Shown here: in pieces, positions 49,274-57,261 of the stretch
Layout of the letters: each line of letters begins with the position of its first letter
How positions within the stretch are numbered: the stretch's first letter is position 1
Assembly (NCBI RefSeq): GCF_008704555.1
Contig: NZ_CP023702.1
Span: 5,990,001 to 6,054,000 of the forward strand
Length of the DNA: 64,000 bases
Direction of reading: 5' to 3'
Origin: Streptomyces nitrosporeus
GTDB taxonomy: Bacteria > Actinomycetota > Actinomycetes > Streptomycetales > Streptomycetaceae
The notes under the pieces: model-generated
The model's input: only the letters and a program-made list of their open reading frames with translations
What the model was told of the DNA's origin: nothing
The model's database searches: none
Position numbers and translations under genes: made by a program

Positions 49274-50755
49274 ATGTCCTTCACGCGCAGGGAATTCACC
49301 AGATCGTCCGCTCTCACCGGCGCGGGCATCGCCCTCACCGGGGCCGTCGGGGCGCTGGCGACCGCCCCCGGCGCACTGGCCGCCGAGGACGCCCGGCACG
49401 GGAACGGCCACGGGGACGGCCACGGCCATGGGAACGGCCACGGCCACGGTCACGACAAGGAGCTGGGCTACGGGCCGCTGATCGACGACCCGAAGGGGAT
49501 CCTCGCGCTGCCCGCCGGGTTCTCGTACCGCATCGTCACCCACAGCGGTGTCACCAGGCTGGAGAGCGGCGAGTTCACGCCCTCGAACCACGACGGCACC
49601 GCAGCCTTCGAGGGCCGTCGCGGAGTCACCCTGCTCGTCAACAACCATGAGCTGTCGGGCACCCGCGCCGGATGGAAGTACCCGGTCCCCCTCACCGAGG
49701 GACTGGTCTACGACCCGGTCGCGGCCGGCGGCTGCACGGTCGTGGAGACCCGCGCCGACGGGCGTACCGCCGAGTGGGTCGGCATCGCCGGTACGTCCAC
49801 CAACTGCGCGGGCGGCAGCACCTCCTGGGGCACCTGGCTGACCTGCGAGGAGACCGAGGACAAGGCCGGCAAGAACGGACTGCTGAAGGACCACGGCTAC
49901 GTCTTCGAGGTCGACCCCTACGACCGGCGCGCCAACCGCGACCCGCGGCCCGTCAAGGCCTTCGGCCGGTTCGCCCACGAGGCCGTCGTCATCGACCCGA
50001 AGCGCGGCCACGCCTACCTGACCGAGGACGCCTCCGGCCCCAACGGGCTCCTCTACCGCTGGGTCCCGCCGCACGGCTTCACGCACGGGCGCGGCAAGCT
50101 GCGCACCCTCGCCGACGACGCGGGCGTCCTCCAGGCCGCCAGGTGCTTCGACAGGAAGGGCGTGTTCGTCGACGACCTCTCCCGGGCCACCGAGACCGGC
50201 ACCGTCTACGGCGTGGACTGGGCCGACGTGCCCGACCGCGACGCGAGGACCGTCTCGATCCGCAAGCAGTTCACCGACGGGCAGGTCACCCGCGGCCGCA
50301 AGCTGGAGGGCATGTGGTGGGGCGACGGCGGCGCCTACTTCGTCTCCTCCTTCGCCCGCGGGGAGAGCCCCGTCGCGCACGACGGGCAGGTCTGGTTCTA
50401 CGACCCGAAGCGCCGCACCATGACCCTCAAGGTGCTCCTCGGCGTCAACCCGGACCCGGACGCGGACGGCGCCTTCGACGGGCCGGACAACATCACCGTC
50501 TCCCCCTACGGCGGCATCGTCATCTCCGAGGACGGCGACGGCATCCAGCACCTCTTCGGCGCGACCGACAGCGGCCGCACCTACCCGATCGCCCGCAACG
50601 ACCTCAACGCCGGCACGGAGGAGGACCCCTCCTACAGCGAGATCGCCGGAGTCACCTTCTCCCCCGACGGGAAGACGCTGTTCGCCAACATCCAGAACCC
50701 GGGCATCATGCTCGCCATCACCGGACCCTGGAAGCGCCAGCCGAACCGGCACTGA
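49274..50755 (+). CDS. phoX: PhoX-family alkaline phosphatase (DUF839), Tat-exported
   Basis: 493 aa from ATG 49274 (GGAG eight bases upstream). The twin-arginine signal is FTRREFTRSSALTGAGIALT, so the protein folds with its metals before export. A His/Gly-rich stretch of about 20 residues follows cleavage (GHGNGHGHGHD). The PhoX fold is recognised by LLVNNHELSGTRAGW, WGTWLTCEETED, KAFGRFAHEAVVIDPKRGHA, YLTEDASGPNGLLYRW, FDGPDNITVSPYGGIVISED and IAGVTFSPDGKTLFANIQNP. It hydrolyses phosphate esters outside the cell using iron and calcium. Confidence 0.93.
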   Translation: MSFTRREFTRSSALTGAGIALTGAVGALATAPGALAAEDARHGNGHGDGHGHGNGHGHGHDKELGYGPLIDDPKGILALPAGFSYRIVTHSGVTRLESGEFTPSNHDGTAAFEGRRGVTLLVNNHELSGTRAGWKYPVPLTEGLVYDPVAAGGCTVVETRADGRTAEWVGIAGTSTNCAGGSTSWGTWLTCEETEDKAGKNGLLKDHGYVFEVDPYDRRANRDPRPVKAFGRFAHEAVVIDPKRGHAYLTEDASGPNGLLYRWVPPHGFTHGRGKLRTLADDAGVLQAARCFDRKGVFVDDLSRATETGTVYGVDWADVPDRDARTVSIRKQFTDGQVTRGRKLEGMWWGDGGAYFVSSFARGESPVAHDGQVWFYDPKRRTMTLKVLLGVNPDPDADGAFDGPDNITVSPYGGIVISEDGDGIQHLFGATDSGRTYPIARNDLNAGTEEDPSYSEIAGVTFSPDGKTLFANIQNPGIMLAITGPWKRQPNRH

Positions 50756-50942
50756 CACCCCGGGCGCGCGGCGCGCGGCGGGACCCGCCCGCGCACCGCG
50801 CGGCCGCGGCCGGCCCCGGCGCGGCCGGGGTGTTCCGGGAGCCGCCGCCCGGGCCCCGCACGGGGAGGGGAGCGGGGGGAGGGACACGGGGGAGGGACAC
50901 GGGCATGGCGCCGTGTGCCCTCGAAGGCGCATACTCAAGGTA

Positions 50943-51173
50943 ATGAAACAGTCAGCCGGATCCCGGCGTCACCTGCCCTCCAGTCCCTTCAACCGCCCCG
51001 CCCAGGCGGCACCACCGGTGGAAAACTTCGATGTGGGCGACCGGGTGTCGCATGACCAGTTCGGACTCGGCCGCATCCTTGCCGTCGAGGGCGACAACGA
51101 CGCAGTGCTCATCGACTTCTCCGGGCGCCAGGGAAGGATCCTGAGCCCGTACTCCAAGCTGATCAAGCTCTGA
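50943..51173 (+). CDS. Small protein with a UvrD/PcrA C-terminal Tudor-like domain
   Basis: 76 aa. From residue 28 it reads FDVGDRVSHDQFGLGRILAV then EGDNDAVLIDFSGRQGRILS and PYSKLIKL. This is the SH3/Tudor-like tail that in UvrD/PcrA helicases binds RNA polymerase (GDRVxHxxFGxGxV pattern). Here it stands alone behind a basic, Ser/Pro-rich lead (GSRRHLPSSPF). It may bind RNA polymerase or nucleic acid; that is inference. ATG 50943 after CTCAAGGTA. Confidence 0.85.
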   Translation: MKQSAGSRRHLPSSPFNRPAQAAPPVENFDVGDRVSHDQFGLGRILAVEGDNDAVLIDFSGRQGRILSPYSKLIKL

Positions 51174-51185
51174 CTCGCGTCACCC

Positions 51186-51218
51186 CTTCGCCCCCCGGGA
51201 CGCCCCCGGGGGGCGAAG
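51186..51218. terminator. Hairpin between the convergent 76-aa gene and terD-like gene
   Basis: CTTCGCCCCCCGGG pairs with CCCGGGGGGCGAAG-type right arm, 12 bp past the 76-aa gene stop. Further GC-rich palindromes (GGCCCCGG) follow to 51300. Confidence 0.75.
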
Positions 51219-51310
51219 CCGTCGCCAGGCCGGGCCCCGGAGCCGCCCCGGCCCCGGGCCCTTCGGACGGCCCCGGGCCCCGGGCGCGTCCGGGGCCCGG
51301 CCCGCGCCGC

Positions 51311-52546
51311 TCAGAGCGACTTGGCTGCCGGCTTCACCATCCCGCGGACGGTCCGTGACTTCACGAACTCGCCCATGGCGGTCATCTCCCACTCGCCGGA
51401 GAACTGCTTGATCAGCTTGGCCATCATCACGCCGGTCTGCGGCTCCGCCCCCGTCAGGTCGAAGCGGACCAGCTCCTCCCCGGTGGCCGCGTCGATCAGC
51501 CGGCAGTACGCCTTGGCGACCTCGGTGAACTTCTGGCCGGTGAAGGAGTTGACCGTGAACACCAGGCCCGTCGCCTCGGCGGGGAGCCTGCCCAGGTCGA
51601 CGACGATCACCTCGTCGTCACCGGCACCCTCCCCGGTGAGGTTGTCACCGGAGTGCTTGACGGCGCCGCCGAGAATGGAGAGCTTGCCGAAATAGCAGCT
51701 CTCCAGATGGTTGCGCTGGGGGCCGTAGGCGATCACCGAGGCATCCAGGTCGATGTCCTTGCCCCGGAACGCGGGCTCCCAGCCGAGCCCCATCTTCACC
51801 TGGGAGAGCAGCGGACGGCCGCCCTTGACCAGGGAGACCGTCTGGTTCTTCTGGAGGTTGACCCTGCCCTTGTCGAGGTTGATCCGCCCGGAAGCGGCGG
51901 GCGCCGCGGGCGCGGGAGGGGCCGGCGGAGCGGGCGGGGCCGCCGCGTGGGCGATGCGCGGGTCCAGCGGCGCGACGGGCGGGGCCGCCGGAGCGGGCGT
52001 GGCCGGGGGAGCCGGTGCCGCCACCGGCGCGGGGGCCGGGGCGGGCTCCTCGACCGACACGCCGAAGTCCGTGGCGATGCCCGCGAGGCCGTTCGCGTAG
52101 CCCTGGCCGACCGCCCGGGCCTTCCAGGCGCCGTTGCGCCGGTAGATCTCGATGACCAGCAGTGCCGTCTCGCCACCGAGCTGGGGCGGGGTGAAGGTGG
52201 CGATCGCACCGCCGTCGTCCGCGTTGCGCACGGTGGCGGTGGGCTCGACGCCCTGGAAGGTCTGGCCGGCGGCGTCGGGGCTCGCGGTCACGACGATCTT
52301 CTCGATGCCCGCCGGAACCGCCGCGGTGTCCACCACGATCGCGTCGGGGGACGTGCCGCCGCCGGAGCGGTAGGTCACGCCGGGCCCCGAGGGCTGGTTG
52401 TAGAAGATGAAGTCGTCGTCGGAGCGCACCTTGCCGTCGGCGGTGAGCAGCAGGCCCGAGACGTCGAGCCGCACCGGGGCGGCGACGTCCACCGCCACAC
52501 GGGCGACGGAGAGAGGGATGTTCGAGCCGGGGGTCATTGCGGTCAT
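51311..52546 (-). CDS. Two-domain TerD-family (tellurium resistance/stress) protein
   Basis: 411 aa. First TerD domain (about 1-170): VDVAAPVRLDVSGLLLTADG, KVRSDDDFIFYNQPSGPGVT, LLVIEIYRRNGAWKARAVGQ then GYANGLAGIATDFGV. A linker of about 50 Ala/Pro residues follows. The second domain (about 220-411) has INLDKGRVNLQKNQTVSLVK, GKDIDLDASVIAYGP, HSGDNLTGEGAGDDEVIVVD and LIKQFSGEWEMTAMGEFV. The acidic DDxxFYN and D-rich loops bind calcium in TerD. Role in stress response or cell-surface signalling is usual for the family. Start at 52546 or three codons in. Confidence 0.9.
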   Translation of the reverse strand: MTAMTPGSNIPLSVARVAVDVAAPVRLDVSGLLLTADGKVRSDDDFIFYNQPSGPGVTYRSGGGTSPDAIVVDTAAVPAGIEKIVVTASPDAAGQTFQGVEPTATVRNADDGGAIATFTPPQLGGETALLVIEIYRRNGAWKARAVGQGYANGLAGIATDFGVSVEEPAPAPAPVAAPAPPATPAPAAPPVAPLDPRIAHAAAPPAPPAPPAPAAPAASGRINLDKGRVNLQKNQTVSLVKGGRPLLSQVKMGLGWEPAFRGKDIDLDASVIAYGPQRNHLESCYFGKLSILGGAVKHSGDNLTGEGAGDDEVIVVDLGRLPAEATGLVFTVNSFTGQKFTEVAKAYCRLIDAATGEELVRFDLTGAEPQTGVMMAKLIKQFSGEWEMTAMGEFVKSRTVRGMVKPAAKSL

Positions 52547-52614
52547 GTCGGAGGTAACGAACGACCTGGCTTTGCCGTTCCCTTACCTTCCGGGTTATGG
52601 CCCGTACGGCCCAG

Positions 52615-52649
52615 CGCGCCCCCGCACCCCTGTTCGCGCAGGGGGCGCG
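52615..52649 (-). terminator. Terminator of the uronate dehydrogenase gene
   Basis: CGCGCCCCC (52615-52623) and GGGGGCGCG (52641-52649) form a stem about 25 bp past the udh stop on the leftward strand. Confidence 0.65.
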
Positions 52650-52673
52650 GGGCGGTCCGGGCGGGCGCCCGGC

Positions 52674-53483
52674 TCAGTGGGGCCAGAGCGGCGGGTTCGT
52701 CACGAAGTGGCCGCCGACGCGGGCGTGGTCCGGGTTGTCCGGGTCCAGCTCCCCCTGCTCGGCGATCAGCTTGTCCGCGTACTGCTCCGAGTCGTCCTGC
52801 GGCTCGTAACCCAGCCCGCGGGCGGTCGTCAGGTCCCACCACAGGCGGGTGTTGGCGGACGAGCCGTAGACCACGGTGTGCCGCACGTCCTGGGCCGTCA
52901 GCGCGGCGTGGAAGAGGCGCGCACCGTCGCCGGGGCTCATCCACACCGACAGCATCCGTACCGAGGTCGGCTCCATGAAGCAGGAGCCGATCCGCACCGA
53001 GACGGTCTCCAGCCCGTGCTTGTCGGAGTAGAGCTGCGCCAGGTCCTCGCCGAAGGACTTGGACAGGCCGTAGAAGGTGTCCGGGCGGCGGGGCGTGCCG
53101 ATGGGGATCAGCGGATCGCCCTCCCCGGGGCGCGGTGTGTAACCGATGGCGTGGTTGGACGACGCGAACACGATCCGGCCGACGCCCTCCTCCCGCGCCG
53201 CCTCGTACAGGTTGTACGTCCCCTCGATGTTGGAACGCAGGATCTTCTCGAAGGGGGCTTCCAGCGAGATGCCCGCGAGGTGGATGATCGCGTCGACCCC
53301 GCGTACGGCCTCGCGCACCGCCTCCTTGTCGCAGAGGTCGGCGACGACGGCGTCCGGTTCGCCCTCGACGGGGACCACGTCGAAGAGGCGGAGTTCGTAA
53401 CCGTAGGCGGGGAGCAGCCCCCGCATCAGGGTGCCGAGGCCGCCTGCGGCGCCGGTGAGCAGGACGGTGCGGGGAGCGGGCAT
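52674..53483 (-). CDS. udh: Uronate dehydrogenase
   Basis: 269-aa extended short-chain dehydrogenase. NAD-binding GAAGGLG at residues 11-17, VDAIIHLAGISLEAPFEKIL, catalytic Ser in FASSNHAIGYTPR, and the YxxxK pair Y138/K142 in FYGLSKSFGEDLAQLYSDKH. The VSVRIGSCFMEPTSVRMLSV segment and compact length match Udh rather than sugar-nucleotide epimerases. It oxidises glucuronate or galacturonate to the aldaric acid lactone. Divergent from the glucarate-pathway dehydratase, which takes the same route further. Confidence 0.88.
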   Translation of the reverse strand: MPAPRTVLLTGAAGGLGTLMRGLLPAYGYELRLFDVVPVEGEPDAVVADLCDKEAVREAVRGVDAIIHLAGISLEAPFEKILRSNIEGTYNLYEAAREEGVGRIVFASSNHAIGYTPRPGEGDPLIPIGTPRRPDTFYGLSKSFGEDLAQLYSDKHGLETVSVRIGSCFMEPTSVRMLSVWMSPGDGARLFHAALTAQDVRHTVVYGSSANTRLWWDLTTARGLGYEPQDDSEQYADKLIAEQGELDPDNPDHARVGGHFVTNPPLWPH

Positions 53484-53651
53484 ACGGGATCTCCTCGGTA
53501 CGGGGCGCGGCGGCGGGCCCGGGGCACGCGGACGGCGGTGCCGTGCCCGGCGCGGTACGGGCCGCGGCCCGTACGGGCAGGGCGGGGCGCACGGGCAGGA
53601 CGCAGCCACGCGGGTGCGTCAAATCCATGGATGACATTCACATGCGTGGAC

Positions 53652-53681
53652 AAGCTAAGAAGCCCGGGCGGATCCCGTCAA
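53652..53681 (-). promoter_or_regulatory. udh promoter
   Basis: On the minus strand TTGACG (53676-53681) and TAGCTT (53652-53657) are separated by 18 bp, about 170 bp upstream of udh. Same hexamers and spacing as the gntR promoter at 56503-56532. A CCATGG-centred palindrome (ATCCATGGAT, near 53625-53634) lies downstream of it. Confidence 0.6.
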
Positions 53682-53728
53682 GTGTGACCCGGAAGATGGG
53701 ATTCCGCATGGGTGCCGCCGCCCCTGTC

Positions 53729-53758
53729 TTGACCGGCGCCGCGCAGCTGCCTTAGCGT
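53729..53758 (+). promoter_or_regulatory. kdgD promoter
   Basis: TTGACC (53729-53734), 18-bp spacer, TAGCGT (53753-53758), about 65 bp before the kdgD GTG. Just downstream, GTGTTCATGAATATGGACAC is an imperfect palindrome that could be an operator. Confidence 0.6.
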
Positions 53759-53824
53759 GACCGTGTTCATGAATATGGACACCGATCATAATTGTGCACG
53801 CCTGAACCTGCTCAGGGAGCGCCC

Positions 53825-54784
53825 GTGACCTCAGCCCCCCTTGCCGCCCGCCTCACCGACGCCGCCGGGCCGCTCTTCTTCCCCGTCACCGCCTACCGCC
53901 CGGACGGCGGTATCGGCCTCGAAGCCTTCCGCGCCCATGTGCGGGCCGGGGTCGACGCCGGCGCGGCCGCGGTCTTCGCCTGCTGCGGGACCGGTGAGTT
54001 CCACGCGCTGACGCCGCAGGAGTTCGGGCAGGTGGTCGCCGCCGCCGTCGAGGAGACGGCCGGGGCCGTGCCCGTCGTCGCCGGAGCCGGCTACGGCACC
54101 GCCCTCGCCGTCCAGTACGCCCGCATCGCCGAGGAGTCGGGCGCCGACGGGCTGCTCGCCATGCCCCCCTACCTCGTGGCGGCCGGCCAGGAAGGGCTGC
54201 TCGCCCACTACACCGCGCTCGCCGCCGCCACCCCGCTGGAGACGATCGTCTACCAGCGGGACAACGCCGTCTTCACCCCCGAGACCGTCCTCGCCCTCGC
54301 CCGGACCCCCGGGATCATCGGCCTCAAGGACGGGTACGGCGACCTCGACCTGATGCAGCGCATCGTCAGCGCCGTACGCACCGGTCTGCCCGACGGGGAC
54401 TTCCTCTACTTCAACGGGCTGCCCACCGCCGAGCTCACCGGCCTCGCCTACCGGGGCATCGGCATCACGCTCTACTCCTCCGCCGTCTTCGCCTTCGCCC
54501 CCGACATCGCCCTGGCCTTCTTCCGGGCCCTGGCCGACGGCGACGACGAGCAGGTGAACGCGCTGCTGGACCACTTCTACCGGCCGCTGGTCGAACTGCG
54601 GGCCAAGGGCCGCGGCTACGCCGTGTCGCTGGTCAAGGCGGGCGTCCGGCTGGAGGGCCTGGACGTCGGCACCGTACGCACCCCGCTCACCGAACCCCCC
54701 GCAGAGCACATCGGGGAACTGGCCGCGATCATCGCGGCCGGCCGCGCCCTGCTGGAGAAGCACCGCACGGAGGAGGACGCGTGA
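53825..54784 (+). CDS. kdgD: 5-dehydro-4-deoxyglucarate dehydratase
   Basis: 319-aa DapA-superfamily enzyme that dehydrates and decarboxylates 5-keto-4-deoxyglucarate to 2-oxoglutarate semialdehyde. Signs of this subfamily are AGPLFFPVTAYRPDGGI at the start, FACCGTGEFHALTPQEF, Y143 in ETIVYQRDNAVFTPETV, the Schiff-base K168 in GIIGLKDGYGDLDLMQRIV, and LYFNGLPTAEL. GTG start at 53825 with CAGGGAGCG upstream. Divergent from udh: together they cover the first and third steps of oxidative uronate breakdown; glucarate dehydratase is not in the window. Confidence 0.9.
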   Translation: MTSAPLAARLTDAAGPLFFPVTAYRPDGGIGLEAFRAHVRAGVDAGAAAVFACCGTGEFHALTPQEFGQVVAAAVEETAGAVPVVAGAGYGTALAVQYARIAEESGADGLLAMPPYLVAAGQEGLLAHYTALAAATPLETIVYQRDNAVFTPETVLALARTPGIIGLKDGYGDLDLMQRIVSAVRTGLPDGDFLYFNGLPTAELTGLAYRGIGITLYSSAVFAFAPDIALAFFRALADGDDEQVNALLDHFYRPLVELRAKGRGYAVSLVKAGVRLEGLDVGTVRTPLTEPPAEHIGELAAIIAAGRALLEKHRTEEDA

Positions 54785-55968
54785 AAGCCTCCGCCTTCGT
54801 CTACCCCTGGGACGTCGTCGGCGACCCCGGCGCCCCGGCCCGGCTGGCCGGCCTCGGCGTCCAGCAGGTGACCCTGGCCTCCGCCTACCACTCCACCCGG
54901 GCCCTGACCCCCCGTCACCCCGGCCACAGGATCGTCACCGCGGAGCACGCCGCCGTGCTCTACCCGCCCGACGAGGCCCGCTGGAAGGGCCGCGGACTGC
55001 GCCCGTACGAGCAGAGCTGGGTGGCGGGCCGGGACCCGTACGCCGAGGCGGCCGGGGCCCTGGCCTCGGCGGGGCTCCAGGTGCACTCCTGGGTGGTGCT
55101 CGCCCACAACTCCCGGATGGGCGCCGAACACCCGGAGACCTCGGTGGTCAACGCCTACGGCGACCGCTACCCCTGGGCCCCCTGTATCGCCCGGCCCGAC
55201 GTCCACGCCTACCTGGTGGACCTCGCGGCCGAGGCCGCCGTACGCCCCGGGGCATCCGGTACCGAACTGGAGTCCTGCGGCTGGTACGGCTTCGCCCACC
55301 TGCACGCCCACGACAAGACCGCGGGCGTCGGCCTCGGGGACGCCGCCCAGTACCTGATGTCCCTGTGCTTCTGCCCGGACTGCCGGGCCGGGTACGCGAC
55401 GACGGGCCTGGACCCCGACGCCCTGGCCGCCGCCGTGCGGCGCGCCCTGGAACCGGTCTGGGCCGGACCGGGCTCCGGCGCCGCCGGCTGGGAGGGCGTA
55501 CGCGCCCTGCTCGGCGCGGACCTCGCCGACGCCACCCGGCAGTGGCGCGACCAGGTCGCCCGCGGCCTCCAGGAAGCCGCCGTCGCCGCCGTGCGCCGGG
55601 AGGCGGGGGAGGGCTTCCAGGTCCTGCTGCACGCCGACCCCGCCTCCTACCGCACCGGCGCCAACGCCGGTGTGGACCCCGGCCGCATCCTCGCCACGGC
55701 GGACGGGGTGGTGCTGCCCTGCACCGGCGGTGACGCGGCGCGCGAGGCCGTCCTCGGGCCCTTCGCCGAGCCCTCCGCCCGGCACGGCGGAGTGCTGGCG
55801 GCCAACTTCTCCGTGGTCGGCGGCATGGGCGGCAGCCCCGCCACCCTGGCCCGGGACGCGGCCCACGCCCGGGACCTGGGCGCCACCGAGATCCGGCTGT
55901 ACCACGCGGGCCTGGCCTCCGGGCCGGACCTGGACGCCGTCCGGGAGGCCCTCACGGCGTCCGGCTGA
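54781..55968 (+). CDS. Unknown protein, possible TIM-barrel glycosidase-like
   Basis: 395 aa, cytosolic. Starts MKASAFVYPWDVVGDPGAPA, with GVQQVTLASAYHSTRAL, QVHSWVVLAHNSRMGAEHPE, LESCGWYGFAHLHAHDKTAG, a CFCPDC pair, and at the end ATEIRLYHAGLASGPDLDAV. The succession of strands ending in conserved Asp/Glu/His looks like a (beta/alpha)8 barrel of the GHL10/DUF187-like glycosidase type, but I cannot assign it. GTG overlaps the kdgD stop (GTGA), so it is co-translated with kdgD and should act in the same uronate pathway, for example on an oligouronide. Confidence 0.75.
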   Translation: MKASAFVYPWDVVGDPGAPARLAGLGVQQVTLASAYHSTRALTPRHPGHRIVTAEHAAVLYPPDEARWKGRGLRPYEQSWVAGRDPYAEAAGALASAGLQVHSWVVLAHNSRMGAEHPETSVVNAYGDRYPWAPCIARPDVHAYLVDLAAEAAVRPGASGTELESCGWYGFAHLHAHDKTAGVGLGDAAQYLMSLCFCPDCRAGYATTGLDPDALAAAVRRALEPVWAGPGSGAAGWEGVRALLGADLADATRQWRDQVARGLQEAAVAAVRREAGEGFQVLLHADPASYRTGANAGVDPGRILATADGVVLPCTGGDAAREAVLGPFAEPSARHGGVLAANFSVVGGMGGSPATLARDAAHARDLGATEIRLYHAGLASGPDLDAVREALTASG

Positions 55969-56338
55969 GAGGCGGGGCCGGGGGCCTTCCCGACCCCCGG
56001 CCCAGCCACCCCGCGACGCCCAGCCCCGCCACCGCCAGCAGCACCCGCACTCCCACGCCCGCGGCGAACAGGGCGGTCCCGGCCGCCGCGAAGCCCCGCT
56101 CCGGCGGCGCCCCCCTGCGGGGGAGGCGGTCGGCGAGTGCGCCGAGAGCCGGTCCGGCCAGGACCGGCGCCCACATCGCGAACACGGTCAGGCCCGCCCA
56201 GGTGTCCGACCCGGTCAGGGACTTGACCCAGATCCCGGCCGTGAGCCACATCGCCGACGTGCCGAAACCCGAGACCAGCAGACCCGTCAGGCAGAGCACC
56301 GCCGTGCGGTCCCCAGCCACCCCGCGCACCACCCGCAC
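55952..56338 (-). pseudogene. MFS transporter remnant with internal deletion
   Basis: From GTG 56338 the 128 codons give two N-terminal helices (VLCLTGLLVSGFGTSAMWLT then WAGLTVFAMWAPVLAGPALG), the MFS loop motif GALADRLPRR, and then directly a last hydrophobic helix (VRVLLAVAGLGVAGWLG). A normal MFS protein has 12 helices and about 400 residues, so some 250 residues are missing. Its 3-prime end overlaps the end of the opposite gene by 17 bp. Confidence 0.65.
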
Positions 56339-56502
56339 CCGCCCGCCCCCCGTCCCCGGCGCATCCCGGCGGGAGCGCTCCGGCGGCCATGGTGGCCGCT
56401 GAGGAGGGCCCGCCGGATCGGGCAAATGCCTTAGACCCAGCGGCAACAGGCACTCGGATGCCGCTCAGGCGAAAGACCTCGGAACTTCTTTCGTCAGAAG
56501 CG

Positions 56503-56563
56503 TTGACGAAACATTCAGGCCCGCTCTAGCTTCATCGCGTCGTACTTCGTACGTCATATATGA
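56503..56563 (+). promoter_or_regulatory. gntR-operon promoter and candidate operator
   Basis: TTGACG (56503-56508), 18-bp spacer, TAGCTT (56527-56532): near-consensus housekeeping promoter. Transcription would begin near 56539. Downstream lie the palindrome TCATATATGA (56554-56563) inside CGTC..GACG and a CGTAC-TT-CGTACG element, good candidates for the autoregulatory GntR site. Confidence 0.7.
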
Positions 56564-56604
56564 GACGCGATACGCCATACGCGAGATGCGAGAGCCCTGC
56601 ACCC

Positions 56605-57261
56605 ATGACCTTTGCGCCAGCACCGATCCCCTCCCGGACCCAGTACGTGCTGGAGGCGGTCAAGCACGCCATCCTCACCGCGCAGCTGAGACCGGGACAG
56701 GCGCTGGTGGAGACCGAACTCGCCGCACAGTTCGGGGTGTCCAAGACGCCGGTGCGTGAGGCGCTCAAGACGCTCGCGGGCACCGGCCTGGTGGTCATGA
56801 GCCAGTACAAGGGCGCCACCGTGCGCCTGGTCGACGCGGCCATGGCCCGGGAGGTGTACGACGTACGCCTGCTCCTGGAGCCCGAGGCGCTGCGCCGCTC
56901 CATCACCCGCAAGGCATCGCTGGAAGCCGCCCAGGAAGCCCTGGAGCGGTCCGACTCGGCCATCGACAAGGCGGACCGCTCGCTGGCCAACCGCGACTTC
57001 CACCGCGCCCTCTACCTGCCCTGCGGCAACCCGCTGCTGGCCCGGATGCTCGACGAGGTCCGCGACCAGGCCGCCCTGGTGTCGACCGTCGCCTGGTCCG
57101 CCAACCCCTCCTGGGAGCGCGAGGCGGCCGAGCACCGGAAGATCCTCGCCCTGGCACTCGCCGACGACGCGGCGGCCGCGGCGGGGGCCCTCCACGACCA
57201 CATCGCATCGTTCGTACGCCGCGCGTTCCCCGACGACGAAGACGGGGGTGACACGGCGTGA
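56605..57261 (+). CDS. GntR-family (FCD-type) transcriptional regulator
   Basis: 218 aa. Winged helix: VLEAVKHAILTAQLRPGQAL then VETELAAQFGVSKTPVREAL (residues about 10-55). The FCD ligand-binding domain follows with EVYDVRLLLEPEALRRSI, the metal-site residues in NRDFHRALY and the terminal AEHRKILALALADD and HDHIASFV helices. It most likely represses the downstream sugar-acid operon and is released by a sugar-acid. ATG 56605 is chosen; its stop overlaps the next GTG (GTGA). Confidence 0.92.
   Translation: MTFAPAPIPSRTQYVLEAVKHAILTAQLRPGQALVETELAAQFGVSKTPVREALKTLAGTGLVVMSQYKGATVRLVDAAMAREVYDVRLLLEPEALRRSITRKASLEAAQEALERSDSAIDKADRSLANRDFHRALYLPCGNPLLARMLDEVRDQAALVSTVAWSANPSWEREAAEHRKILALALADDAAAAAGALHDHIASFVRRAFPDDEDGGDTA

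Noticed and set aside
46484..50938. 1484-codon open frame on the minus strand
   Set aside because: Opposite the phytase-like and phoX genes, with the same mirror-frame composition and no recognisable motif.
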